In this document: in pieces, positions 6,247 through 12,244 of the stretch
Layout: each line of letters opens with the position of its first letter
Position numbering within the stretch: the stretch's first letter is position 1
Source: DASUPK01 sp035265665
GTDB taxonomy: Bacteria > Actinomycetota > Thermoleophilia > Solirubrobacterales > 70-9
Assembly: GCA_035265665.1 (NCBI GenBank)
Contig: DATFOK010000082.1
Location: forward strand, 1 to 12,264
DNA length: 12,264 nucleotides
Direction of reading: 5' to 3'
Notes under the pieces: model-generated
Told to the model about the DNA's origin: nothing
What the model saw: the letters and a program-made list of their open reading frames with translations, nothing else
Database searches by the model: none
Program-made: the position numbers and the translations under genes

Positions 6247-7601
6247 GGCGAGCACTGAGGCTGGCGCGGCGGATCCCCGCCGGTCAGCTCCCTGACCGCC
6301 TCGAGGCATTCGCTCTCCGGGATCTGCAGGCTGCCCCCGGGACCCGTGGAGATGGCGGCCTTGTTTCCGCCGAGGACGTTGGTCTCGCCGCTGCCGCCCA
6401 GGATCGCCGCGATCGCGACCTGGGGGAGGGTGAAGCCGCCCATGTCGCTGATGAAGGCCTTCGGCGCGTCCCAGCCGATGAACGGGCCCTTGAGAAAGTT
6501 GTAGGGAAAGCGGGTGATGCTGGTGAGGCGGTCCTTGATCCCGTTGAGGATCTGCTGCTGGCGCGCGTCCCGGTCGCGGTCGTCCTCGCCCGGGTTGCAG
6601 GTGTTGTGGCGCAGCCGGGAGTAGGCGAGCGCCTTGTCTCCCTGCAGGGTCACCTCGCCCGGGGGAAGCTTGAGCGAGATTCCGCCCTGGCTTTTGCCGC
6701 CGTCCACGTCGCCGCAAACGACGGGGCCCTTCTTGTCCTCGTCCCCCGGCACGTCGATGGAGACCCCGCCGAGCGTGTTGATGAAGTCGGCGAAGCCGTC
6801 GAAGTTGACGATCACGATGTGATTGATGTCGATCCCGAGGAAGTTCTCGACCGTCTTGATCGTCGAGGCGGGGTTGCCGTTCGGGCTGTTCGTGTTGCAG
6901 GCGAGCGAGGCGTTGATCTTCTGCTCGCCGCAGTCCGGGATCGCCGCGTAGCTGTCGCGCGGGATCGAGAGCTTGCGGAAGGAGGTCAGGGAGGCGTGCA
7001 GCACCATGATCGTGTCCGCGCGCGGGGGCCCCTGTCCCTCGGCGCCGCTGGCGTTGCGCTGCGTCTTGCCGCGGCGATCCCCGCCGAGGATGAGGATGTT
7101 CTGGCCGAGCAGAACGTCGGGGCCGCCCTCGAGGGCCTCCTTGGCCGACTCCGGCAGCTTGCCCTTCTGGATCTGGGCTGAGATGGCGAAGGTGATGAAG
7201 CTGAGCAGCAGCCAACCCGCGGCGATGATCAGCACCCAGCGCAGCCAGGGCCGCTTGCCTCCGACGAGGCGCCGCAGACGGCCCCGCCAGCCGCCCTCGG
7301 CGGTCGACGCCCGCAAGCCGGCGAGGCTGGGCTTTCTGATCCGGTCGCGCAGGCTCGGACGAGAGCGGTAGACGCGGTACGGAAGCTTCTCGCGCCGCTC
7401 GCCCGGCTTCCGGCGCTGGGCCGCGTCCCTCTTATCGCCGGACCGGCCTCCGCGCCCATAGACCGTGTACTCGGGCTTCTTGCCGGAATCGCGCTCGCCG
7501 GCGCCCCCGGATCCGCCGGGCTTCTGGGGCTTCTTGGGCTTCCCGCCGCCCTCGGAGCCGCCGGACCGCCGCGGCGGCCGATCATCTCCCTGCGGAGACA
7601 T
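6243..7601 (-). CDS. LytR-CpsA-Psr (LCP) family cell-wall glycopolymer ligase
   Basis: This is a 452-residue type II membrane protein. Residues 1-118 are a cytoplasmic tail rich in Gly, Pro, Lys and Arg and probably disordered. A single membrane helix spans ~119-141 ('WVLIIAAGWLLLSFITFAI'). The extracellular LCP domain starts near 165: 'NILILGGDRRG' (D175, R176), 'PRADTIMVLH' (R194, D196), 'LSIPRDSY' (R215, D216), 'VNFDGFADFINTLGGVSIDVP' in the middle, and 'GDKALAYSRLRHN' with the late arginines. LCP enzymes transfer undecaprenyl-pyrophosphate-linked glycopolymers onto peptidoglycan. Six cysteines lie outside the membrane, so disulfides are possible. There is no LytR_C domain. The start at ATG 7601 has no Shine-Dalgarno; an A/T-rich patch lies just upstream. 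The kinase gene diverges 48 bp away. Confidence 0.93.
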   Translation of the reverse strand: MSPQGDDRPPRRSGGSEGGGKPKKPQKPGGSGGAGERDSGKKPEYTVYGRGGRSGDKRDAAQRRKPGERREKLPYRVYRSRPSLRDRIRKPSLAGLRASTAEGGWRGRLRRLVGGKRPWLRWVLIIAAGWLLLSFITFAISAQIQKGKLPESAKEALEGGPDVLLGQNILILGGDRRGKTQRNASGAEGQGPPRADTIMVLHASLTSFRKLSIPRDSYAAIPDCGEQKINASLACNTNSPNGNPASTIKTVENFLGIDINHIVIVNFDGFADFINTLGGVSIDVPGDEDKKGPVVCGDVDGGKSQGGISLKLPPGEVTLQGDKALAYSRLRHNTCNPGEDDRDRDARQQQILNGIKDRLTSITRFPYNFLKGPFIGWDAPKAFISDMGGFTLPQVAIAAILGGSGETNVLGGNKAAISTGPGGSLQIPESECLEAVRELTGGDPPRQPQCSP

Positions 7602-7649
7602 GGGGTATCAATACTTGCGCATGCCGCCGCCGGATCCTTCTCGCGCCGC
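7602..7649. promoter_or_regulatory. Short divergent promoter region between the LCP gene and the ROK kinase
   Basis: Only 48 bp separate the two starts, so the signals must overlap. The single A/T-rich island is TATCAATAC at 7606-7614, with GTAT and ATAC forming a small dyad. On the minus strand it lies 4-12 bp before the LCP ATG, close enough for a leaderless transcript. It is the only -10 candidate for either gene. No -35 and no Shine-Dalgarno are visible. Confidence 0.35.
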
Positions 7650-8606
7650 GTGACGCCTCGGGAGACCATCGGCGTCGACCTCGGGGGGACCAAGATGGCG
7701 GTCGGGGTCGTCGACTCCGAGCAGAAGGTCCACTATCAGGGCAAGGAGCCATCCACAGGCCTCAGTGAGGAGAAGGTGGTCGAGGAGCTCGCAGAGGAGC
7801 TGCTCGAGGCCAAGCAGGCCCGCCCCGATGTGCTCGCCGCCGGCCTCGGGATCCCCGCCACCATCGACCGTGACCGTGGCGTCGCTATCCACGCGGTCAA
7901 CCTGACGATCACCGACGTCCCGATCCGCGACCTGATGCGCGAGCGCCTCGGCCTACCCGTCTATGTGGACAACGACGCGAACGTCGCTGCCCTGGCCGAG
8001 TTCCTCTATGGCGCTGGCCGGGGTGCCAAGGATGTGGTCCTGCTCACCATCGGCACCGGCATCGGAGGCGGCCTGATCCTCGACGGCGAGGTTTACCGCG
8101 GGTCGACCGGCGCCGCGGCGGAGCTGGGCCACATCGTGATCGAGGAGGACGGGCCCAAGTGCCAGGGGAACTGCCCGAACCACGGCTGCGTCGAGGCGCT
8201 CGCCTCGGGGACGGCGATCGCCAAGGCCGGCAAGGAGGCGGCGGAGCGCAATCCGGACTCGGCGCTGGGAAAGGCGCTCGCCGATGGGCCGATCGTGGGG
8301 CGCACGGTCACCGAGCTCGCGCTCGCCGGGGATGGGCCCGCGCGCGAGGTGGTGGCCCAGGCAGGCCGCCACATCGGCGTCGCCCTGAGCAGCCTGGCCA
8401 ACATCTTCGACCCCGACGTGTTCGTGATCGGCGGCGGGGTCTCGGCCGTGGGGGACCTGCTGCTCGACCCGGCCCGCGAGGAGCTTCGCTCCCGCGCGCT
8501 GCCGCCGCAAAACGGGAGGCCCGTGAAGCTGGCCGAGCTCGGCCCGGACGCGGGCATAGTCGGCGCCGCGGCCATGGCCCTGATCGAGCTCGACAAGGAG
8601 AGCTAG
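7650..8606 (+). CDS. ROK-family sugar kinase, probably glucokinase
   Basis: This 318-residue cytosolic kinase is of the size of bacterial ROK glucokinases, which phosphorylate glucose at O6 using ATP or polyphosphate. The phosphate motif 'DLGGTK' is at 10-15. The sugar-binding and catalytic segment is 'VDNDAN', with D109 the probable base. 'TIGTGIGGGLI' (133-143) is the second phosphate loop. 'GH' (H161) followed by C171, C175, C180 and E182 is the ROK zinc site. The first two cysteines are C-x3-C where C-x-C is standard, and 'CPNHGC' replaces 'CGxxGC', so this is a spacing variant. 'VFVIGGGVSAVGDLLL' closes the ATP site. Glucokinase is likelier than N-acetylmannosamine or fructose kinase, but specificity is inferred. 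GTG 7650 is the only start that keeps DLGGTK in place; no strong Shine-Dalgarno is visible. The stop TAG lies in the outer arm of the palindrome at 8605-8769. Confidence 0.9.
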   Translation: MTPRETIGVDLGGTKMAVGVVDSEQKVHYQGKEPSTGLSEEKVVEELAEELLEAKQARPDVLAAGLGIPATIDRDRGVAIHAVNLTITDVPIRDLMRERLGLPVYVDNDANVAALAEFLYGAGRGAKDVVLLTIGTGIGGGLILDGEVYRGSTGAAAELGHIVIEEDGPKCQGNCPNHGCVEALASGTAIAKAGKEAAERNPDSALGKALADGPIVGRTVTELALAGDGPAREVVAQAGRHIGVALSSLANIFDPDVFVIGGGVSAVGDLLLDPAREELRSRALPPQNGRPVKLAELGPDAGIVGAAAMALIELDKES

Positions 8607-8769
8607 ATGAGCGACCCCGCGACACCGCACGCGTGGATGACGGCCGTGGGCGTCGCATCTCGGCGTCCTCGGGCTTGCCCTTGCCACCAGCAAGGGCTGC
8701 GCCCTGCGTCCACCGATCTGCTCGCCCACGGCCGCCCCCACGCGCACGCCGCCGCGGGTTCGCTCATCT
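8605..8769. repeat. 165-bp concentric imperfect palindrome filling the kinase-rsmI gap (candidate structured RNA or mobile palindromic element)
   Basis: Five nested complementary segments share one axis at about 8687. Stem 1 pairs 8605-8621 (AGATGAGCGACCCCGCG) with 8753-8769, 16 of 17 positions. Stem 2 pairs 8630-8636 with 8738-8744, 7 of 7. Stem 3 pairs 8641-8652 (CGGCCGTGGGCG) with 8723-8734, 12 of 12. Stem 4 pairs GGGC 8671-8674 with GCCC 8701-8704. Stem 5 pairs GCCCTTG 8677-8683 with CAAGGGC 8691-8697, closing a 7-nt loop CCACCAG. Small internal loops separate them, and short GCA/TGC and CGG/CCG pairs lie between stems 3 and 4. As RNA it would form one long rod with its base between the kinase stop and the rsmI ATG. 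No target duplication is seen at the ends, and no U-run follows. I do not recognise it as a named riboswitch or repeat family. Function unknown. Confidence 0.85.
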
Positions 8770-8771
8770 GA
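8607..8771 (+). CDS. Possible 54-residue small protein (ORF coincident with the palindrome)
   Basis: An ATG directly follows the kinase stop (TAGATG) and the frame stays open for 54 codons. It ends in TGA 8769-8771, which overlaps the rsmI ATG as TGATG. These two junctions are what one expects of a translated operon member. The peptide is rich in Ala, His, Pro and Arg (MSDPATPHAWM... ending HAAAGSLI), has a CPCH cluster near the middle, and has no recognisable domain. Third positions are mostly G/C (43 of 54), but the middle uses less favoured codons (TCT, CGT, CCT, CAA). The palindrome alone could explain the sequence, so coding is uncertain. It might also be an upstream frame that feeds ribosomes into rsmI. 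Confidence 0.3.
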   Translation: MSDPATPHAWMTAVGVASRRPRACPCHQQGLRPASTDLLAHGRPHAHAAAGSLI

Positions 8772-9592
8772 TGCCAGGGAAGCTGGTCGTCTGCCCGACG
8801 CCGATCGGGAACCTCGAGGACATCACCCTGCGGACGCGCCGGGCCCTCTCCGAGGCGGACGTGATCGCCTGCGAGGACACGCGGCGGACCGGGCTCCTGC
8901 TCGAGCGCCTCGAGATCCAGGCGAGCCGGCTTGCCTCCTACCACGAGGGGAACGAGGCCGAGCGGGCGCGGGAGCTCTCGCAGCGGATCGAGCGAGGTGA
9001 CAGCGTCGCGCTGGTCTCCGACGCGGGCATGCCCGCGATCTCGGATCCGGGCTTTCGGCTGATCCGCGCCTGCATCGACCGCGACCTCGATCTCGAGGTG
9101 CTCCCGGGGCCCTCGTCGATCCTCACCGCCCTGGTCGCCTCGGGTCTGCCCACACACCGCTTTCGCTTCCACGGCTTCCTGCCGCGGCGCACGGGGGAGC
9201 TCGAGCGTGTCCTGCAGTCGACCGAGACCCTGATCGCCTTCGAGTCGCCCCGGCGCCTGCCGGAGTCGCTGCGGGCGCTGGCCCAGCTGGCGCCCGACCG
9301 CCCGGCCGCCGTCTGCCGCGAGCTCACCAAGCTGCACGAGGAGGTCGCCCGCGGCACTCTGGGGGAGCTCTCGCGCCGCTTTCGCGACGAGGCGCGCGGC
9401 GAGATCGTGGTCGTGATCGGTCCTGCCGCGGAGCGCGGGACCGCTGACATCGGCTTCGCCACCGACGCGCTGCGCGGCCTGATCCGCGCCGGCGCCCGGC
9501 CGCGCGCCGCGGCCAGCGTCGTCTCGGCCCTCACCGGCGTCCCCGCGAACGACCTCTACCGCGGGATCACCGGGCGCGACATGCGCCAGTAG
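8771..9592 (+). CDS. rsmI: 16S rRNA (cytidine(1402)-2'-O)-methyltransferase RsmI
   Basis: This 273-residue enzyme uses S-adenosylmethionine to 2'-O-methylate C1402 of 16S rRNA in the ribosomal P site. It carries the tetrapyrrole-methylase fold with family-typical segments in order: 'PTPIGNLEDITLR' (9-21), 'ACEDTRRTGLLL' (33-43), 'SDAGMPAISDPG' (82-93), 'LPGPSSILTALVASGLPT' (110-127), 'FHGFLPRR', 'FESPRRLPESL' and 'RELTKLHEE'. The last ~45 residues form the helical RsmI C-terminal domain. ATG 8771 is chosen because the protein then begins at 'PGKLVVCPTPIGN' as in homologues; the frame extends upstream but is unlike the family there. No Shine-Dalgarno precedes it. The start lies at the foot of the long palindrome and overlaps the stop of the 54-codon frame (TGATG). 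The stop codon is inside a terminator-like hairpin. Confidence 0.95.
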   Translation: MPGKLVVCPTPIGNLEDITLRTRRALSEADVIACEDTRRTGLLLERLEIQASRLASYHEGNEAERARELSQRIERGDSVALVSDAGMPAISDPGFRLIRACIDRDLDLEVLPGPSSILTALVASGLPTHRFRFHGFLPRRTGELERVLQSTETLIAFESPRRLPESLRALAQLAPDRPAAVCRELTKLHEEVARGTLGELSRRFRDEARGEIVVVIGPAAERGTADIGFATDALRGLIRAGARPRAAASVVSALTGVPANDLYRGITGRDMRQ

Positions 9593-9609
9593 CGCCGCCC
9601 GCGGCGCTA
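9590..9609 (+). terminator. Terminator-like GC-rich hairpin at the rsmI stop codon
   Basis: TAGCGCCGC (9590-9598) and GCGGCGCTA (9601-9609) are perfectly complementary. They give an 8-bp stem with a CCCG loop, and the left arm begins with the rsmI stop codon. The following bases (CCTTGGG) contain no U-tract. If it terminates, it does so as a U-less hairpin of the kind proposed in actinobacteria. Otherwise it may only stabilise the 3' end of the upstream message. Confidence 0.55.
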
Positions 9610-9626
9610 CCTTGGGACCCAGCAAG

Positions 9627-9890
9627 ATGGCCAAGCGCGAGCCACGCATGGTTTCGCTGGGTTACGGGAAGTTCGCCCGGGCGGATCGCATCTATGCCCT
9701 CGTCCCGATGGATCCGAAGGACCGCGGCGACGGCAGGCGGACCTACGTTCACGTCGACGACATGGCGGAGCCGATCGTCGCCTCGCGCTCGGAGCGGGCA
9801 ATCCTCGCGGATGTCGAGGCGGCGCTCACCGAGGCGGCCGGGATCCCACGCCGCCGCCGCAGCGCGAAGGGGCAGGAGAAGCTGCTCTAA
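9627..9890 (+). CDS. Short RemA/DUF370-like protein
   Basis: This is an 87-residue cytosolic protein. Its first half, 'MVSLGYGKFARADRIYALVP', resembles the opening of Bacillus subtilis RemA ('IGFGNIVSANRMISIV'). 'GDGRRTYVHVDD' followed by 'VASRSERAILADVEAAL' resembles the RemA second half ('YGRRTRAVVIMDSDHIIL'). RemA is a ring-forming DNA-binding activator of biofilm-matrix genes in Bacillus. Here the helix between the two halves is shortened to a ~6-residue link, so the DNA-binding mode may differ. A basic tail ('RRRRSAKGQEK') ends the protein. ATG 9627 has GGGA (9614-9617) 9 nt upstream; ATG 9648 and TTG 9612 are alternatives. It lies between rsmI and metG, 15 bp from metG. The family assignment comes from remembered motif patterns and is moderately sure; the function is not known. 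Confidence 0.7.
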   Translation: MAKREPRMVSLGYGKFARADRIYALVPMDPKDRGDGRRTYVHVDDMAEPIVASRSERAILADVEAALTEAAGIPRRRRSAKGQEKLL

Positions 9891-9894
9891 GTAG

Positions 9895-9911
9895 GCTCAC
9901 TCCTCGTGAGC
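9895..9911 (+). promoter_or_regulatory. Hairpin enclosing the metG start codon
   Basis: GCTCAC (9895-9900) and GTGAGC (9906-9911) are perfect complements around a 5-nt loop TCCTC. The GTG start codon (9906-9908) is entirely inside the right arm, and the likely ribosome site GTAGG (9891-9895) touches the left arm. Folded, this stem would hide the start codon. A 6-bp stem can arise by chance in GC-rich DNA, so regulation is only a possibility. Confidence 0.45.
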
Positions 9912-11402
9912 TTCTACGTCACCACGCCGATCTACTACGTCAACGGCGAGCCTCATCTGGGGCACGCCTACTCGAACATCGCCGCCGACATCCTCGCCCG
10001 GCACCATCGCCAGCGCGGCGAGGACGTCTTCTTCCTCACCGGCACCGACGAGCACGGCGAGCCCGTCGCCCAGCAGGCCGAGGCGGAGGGCGTCACGCCG
10101 CGCGAGCTCGGCGACCGGTTGGCGCCGCGCTTCAAGGAGATGGCCGCCAAGATCAACGCCTCGAACGACTTCTTCATCCGCACCACGGACGAGGGCCACA
10201 TGCAGCGGGTGCAGGAGATCGTCCAGCGCGTCTACGACAACGGGCACGTCTACGAGGGGATGTACGAGGGCTGGTACTGCCCGCGCTGCGCCGACTTCAA
10301 GACCGAGTCCGAGCTCGGACCCGACAACACCTGCCCGATCCACAAGATCCCGCTCATCCGTGAAAGCCAGCGGAACTGGTTCTTCGCGCTCTCGAAGTTC
10401 CAGGGCGATCTCGAGCGGCTCTATGGGGAGCGACCGGGCTTCGTCATCCCCGAGTTCCGCCGCAACGAGGCGCTCGCCTTCATCCGGCAGGGCCTCCAGG
10501 ACGTGTCGCTCTCCCGGCCGACGCTCAAGTGGGGGGTCCCCGTCCCCTGGGACCCCGACCAGGTGATCTACGTCTGGTTCGACGCGCTGCTCAACTACTA
10601 CACCGCTCTCGGCTACGGGGCAGACGAGGACGTGACGGAGAAGTTCTGGCCGCCGTTCCACATCCTCGCCAAGGACATCCTCAAGTTTCACGCCGTCTAC
10701 TGGCCGGCGTTCGTGATGGCTGCCGGGATCGAGGTGCCGAAGCGGATGTTCATCCACGGGTACCTGCTGATGGATGGGCACAAGATGTCGAAGTCGCTGG
10801 GCAATGTGCTCGACGTGGACGAGGTCGTCGAGAAGTTCGGTGCCGACGCGCTGCGCTTCTACTGCTTCCGCGAGGTCTCCTTCGGGCAGGACGGCCAGAT
10901 CTCGCCGGCCGGGTTCGAGAACCGCTACGAGTCCGAGCTCGCCGACCAGTACGGGAACCTGGCCAACCGCGTCCTCTCGATGATCGGGCGCTACCGCGAC
11001 GGGACCGTCCCGGACGCGAACGCCGAGGAGGCGCTCGCCGGCGAGTTCGAGGGCGCGCCGGACCGCGTCAGGGCGGGCCTTGACGAGGCCGAGCTCACCC
11101 AGGCGCTCGAGGAGACCTGGAAGCTGGTTCGCCGCCTCAACCAATACGTCGAGGAGACCCGACCCTGGGAGCTCGCCAAGGACGACGCGGCTGCGGAGAG
11201 GCTCGACTCGGTGCTCTACGGCTTGGCGGAGGGCCTGCGGGTGACGACCATGCTGTTGCACGCCTACATGCCGGAGACGACCGGGCGGTTGCTCGACGCG
11301 TTGGTCGAACCGAGCCGCGAGCTCGCCGAGTTCGGCTCGCGAGGGGGTGGGCAGACCCTCGGCGAACTCGCTCCGCTCTTCCCAAAGCTCGCCCCGGCCT
11401 GA
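9906..11402 (+). CDS. metG: Methionyl-tRNA synthetase
   Basis: This cytosolic class I enzyme charges initiator and elongator tRNA-Met. It is 498 residues, the short form without a C-terminal EMAP/tRNA-binding domain. The HIGH-like motif is 'HLGHAYSN' (H17-H20). The connective peptide carries one zinc knuckle set, C125-x2-C128 and C143-P-I-H146. 'WGVPVPWDPDQVIYVWFDALLNY' is the methionine-pocket region. 'HKMSKSLGN' has KMSKS at 293-297. A helical anticodon-binding domain follows, with 'NLANRVLSM' and 'ETRPWELAK'. GTG 9906 is the start because the protein then begins 'SFYVTTPIYYVNG' as in homologues; GTAGG at 9891-9895 is a modest ribosome site. The stop TGA overlaps the ATPase ATG by one base (TGATG), so the two are probably translated in a coupled way although functionally unrelated. 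Confidence 0.97.
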   Translation: MSFYVTTPIYYVNGEPHLGHAYSNIAADILARHHRQRGEDVFFLTGTDEHGEPVAQQAEAEGVTPRELGDRLAPRFKEMAAKINASNDFFIRTTDEGHMQRVQEIVQRVYDNGHVYEGMYEGWYCPRCADFKTESELGPDNTCPIHKIPLIRESQRNWFFALSKFQGDLERLYGERPGFVIPEFRRNEALAFIRQGLQDVSLSRPTLKWGVPVPWDPDQVIYVWFDALLNYYTALGYGADEDVTEKFWPPFHILAKDILKFHAVYWPAFVMAAGIEVPKRMFIHGYLLMDGHKMSKSLGNVLDVDEVVEKFGADALRFYCFREVSFGQDGQISPAGFENRYESELADQYGNLANRVLSMIGRYRDGTVPDANAEEALAGEFEGAPDRVRAGLDEAELTQALEETWKLVRRLNQYVEETRPWELAKDDAAAERLDSVLYGLAEGLRVTTMLLHAYMPETTGRLLDALVEPSRELAEFGSRGGGQTLGELAPLFPKLAPA

Positions 11403-12244
11403 TGGAAGTGGCGCTTGCGGTCCGCGGCCTCGCGAAGCGCTTTGGCCGGACGGAGGCGCTGCGCGGGATCGACCTGGAGGTCGCCCCGGGCGAGATGGTC
11501 GGGCTGCTCGGACCCAACGGCGCCGGCAAGTCGACCCTGACCAAGATCGCCTGTGGACTCGTGCGCCCTACCGGCGGCACCGCACAGGTCCTGGGGAAGG
11601 TTGCGGGATCCGAGCCCGCCCGCCGGGAGACGGGGTATCTCGCGGAGCTCTTCCGCTTTCCCGGGTGGGCGACGGCGAATGAGCTTCTGGCCCTCCACCA
11701 GCGGCTCGCCGGATCCGACGGAGGTGAGTCCGAACGTAGGCAGCTGCTCGGGCTCGTCGGACTCGGTGACGCCGGCGGGAAGCGGATCGCGGAGATGTCG
11801 AAGGGAATGCAGCAGCGCCTGGGTTTGGCGCAGGCGCTGATCGGCTCACCACGCCTGCTCCTTCTCGATGAGCCCACGAGCGCCCTCGATCCGGCGGGGC
11901 GCCGGATCGTCCGCCAGGTTCTGGTCGAGCTCCGCGAGCGCGGCGTCTCGGCGCTGATCAACTCGCATCTGCTGACCGAGGTCGAGCGCACCTGCGATCG
12001 GGTCACGATCCTCTCGGAGGGCAGGGTGGTCGCCGCGGGAACCCCGGGCGAGCTGGCCCGGCCGACGGGGGTGGAGGTGATCACGGAACGGGGCTCCCGG
12101 CGGTTCGAGGACGCCACCAAGGACGAGATTCCGGGCATCGTCTCGGAGCTGGTGGCCTCGGGCGAGCGCATCTACGAGGTGCGGCCCCTGGGGAGCACGC
12201 TCGAGGACGCCTATCTGGAGGTGGTGGGGGAGTCGGGCGAATGA
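11402..12244 (+). CDS. ABC transporter ATP-binding protein (ABC-2/CcmA type)
   Basis: This 280-residue ATPase powers an exporter or other ABC-2 membrane partner at the cytoplasmic face. Walker A 'GPNGAGKST' is at 37-45. The signature 'MSKGMQQR' (132-139) is the SKGM form common in the CcmA group. Walker B 'LLLLDEP' has D156 and catalytic E157, the D-loop is 'SALDP', and the switch His is H189 ('NSHLLTEVE'). The Q-loop position appears to be E82 ('TGYLAELFRF') instead of Gln. Residues ~215-280 form a C-terminal extension typical of ABC-2 ATPases ('EVRPLGSTLEDAYLEVV'). ATG 11402 overlaps the metG stop and has no Shine-Dalgarno of its own, so translation probably depends on coupling. Its stop overlaps the next ATG (ATGA). 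The substrate is unknown. Confidence 0.93.
   Translation: MEVALAVRGLAKRFGRTEALRGIDLEVAPGEMVGLLGPNGAGKSTLTKIACGLVRPTGGTAQVLGKVAGSEPARRETGYLAELFRFPGWATANELLALHQRLAGSDGGESERRQLLGLVGLGDAGGKRIAEMSKGMQQRLGLAQALIGSPRLLLLDEPTSALDPAGRRIVRQVLVELRERGVSALINSHLLTEVERTCDRVTILSEGRVVAAGTPGELARPTGVEVITERGSRRFEDATKDEIPGIVSELVASGERIYEVRPLGSTLEDAYLEVVGESGE

Noticed and set aside
6145..7215. 356-codon minus-strand frame overlapping the LCP gene
   Set aside because: It is an alternate frame of the LCP gene on the same strand and lacks any LCP motif; the 6243-7601 frame contains them all.
8605..8769. The palindrome as a classical transposon remnant (MITE)
   Set aside because: I see no target-site duplication at its ends, and the pairing continues to the centre instead of being limited to terminal repeats. 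A genome-wide copy search could revive the idea.
8753..8769. T-loop-like GGGTTCG as part of a tRNA gene
   Set aside because: No acceptor stem, D-arm or anticodon arm can be built around it; the bases are explained by the long palindrome.
8159..8770. Upstream extension of the rsmI reading frame into the kinase gene
   Set aside because: The extra ~200 residues lie out of frame inside the ROK kinase, are Arg/Gly/Pro-rich and have no counterpart in RsmI.
9897..11261. 454-codon minus-strand frame opposite metG
   Set aside because: It is the antisense shadow of a clearly conserved MetRS. Its composition (Leu/Val/Arg/Asp-rich, no domains) is typical of a high-GC antisense frame.
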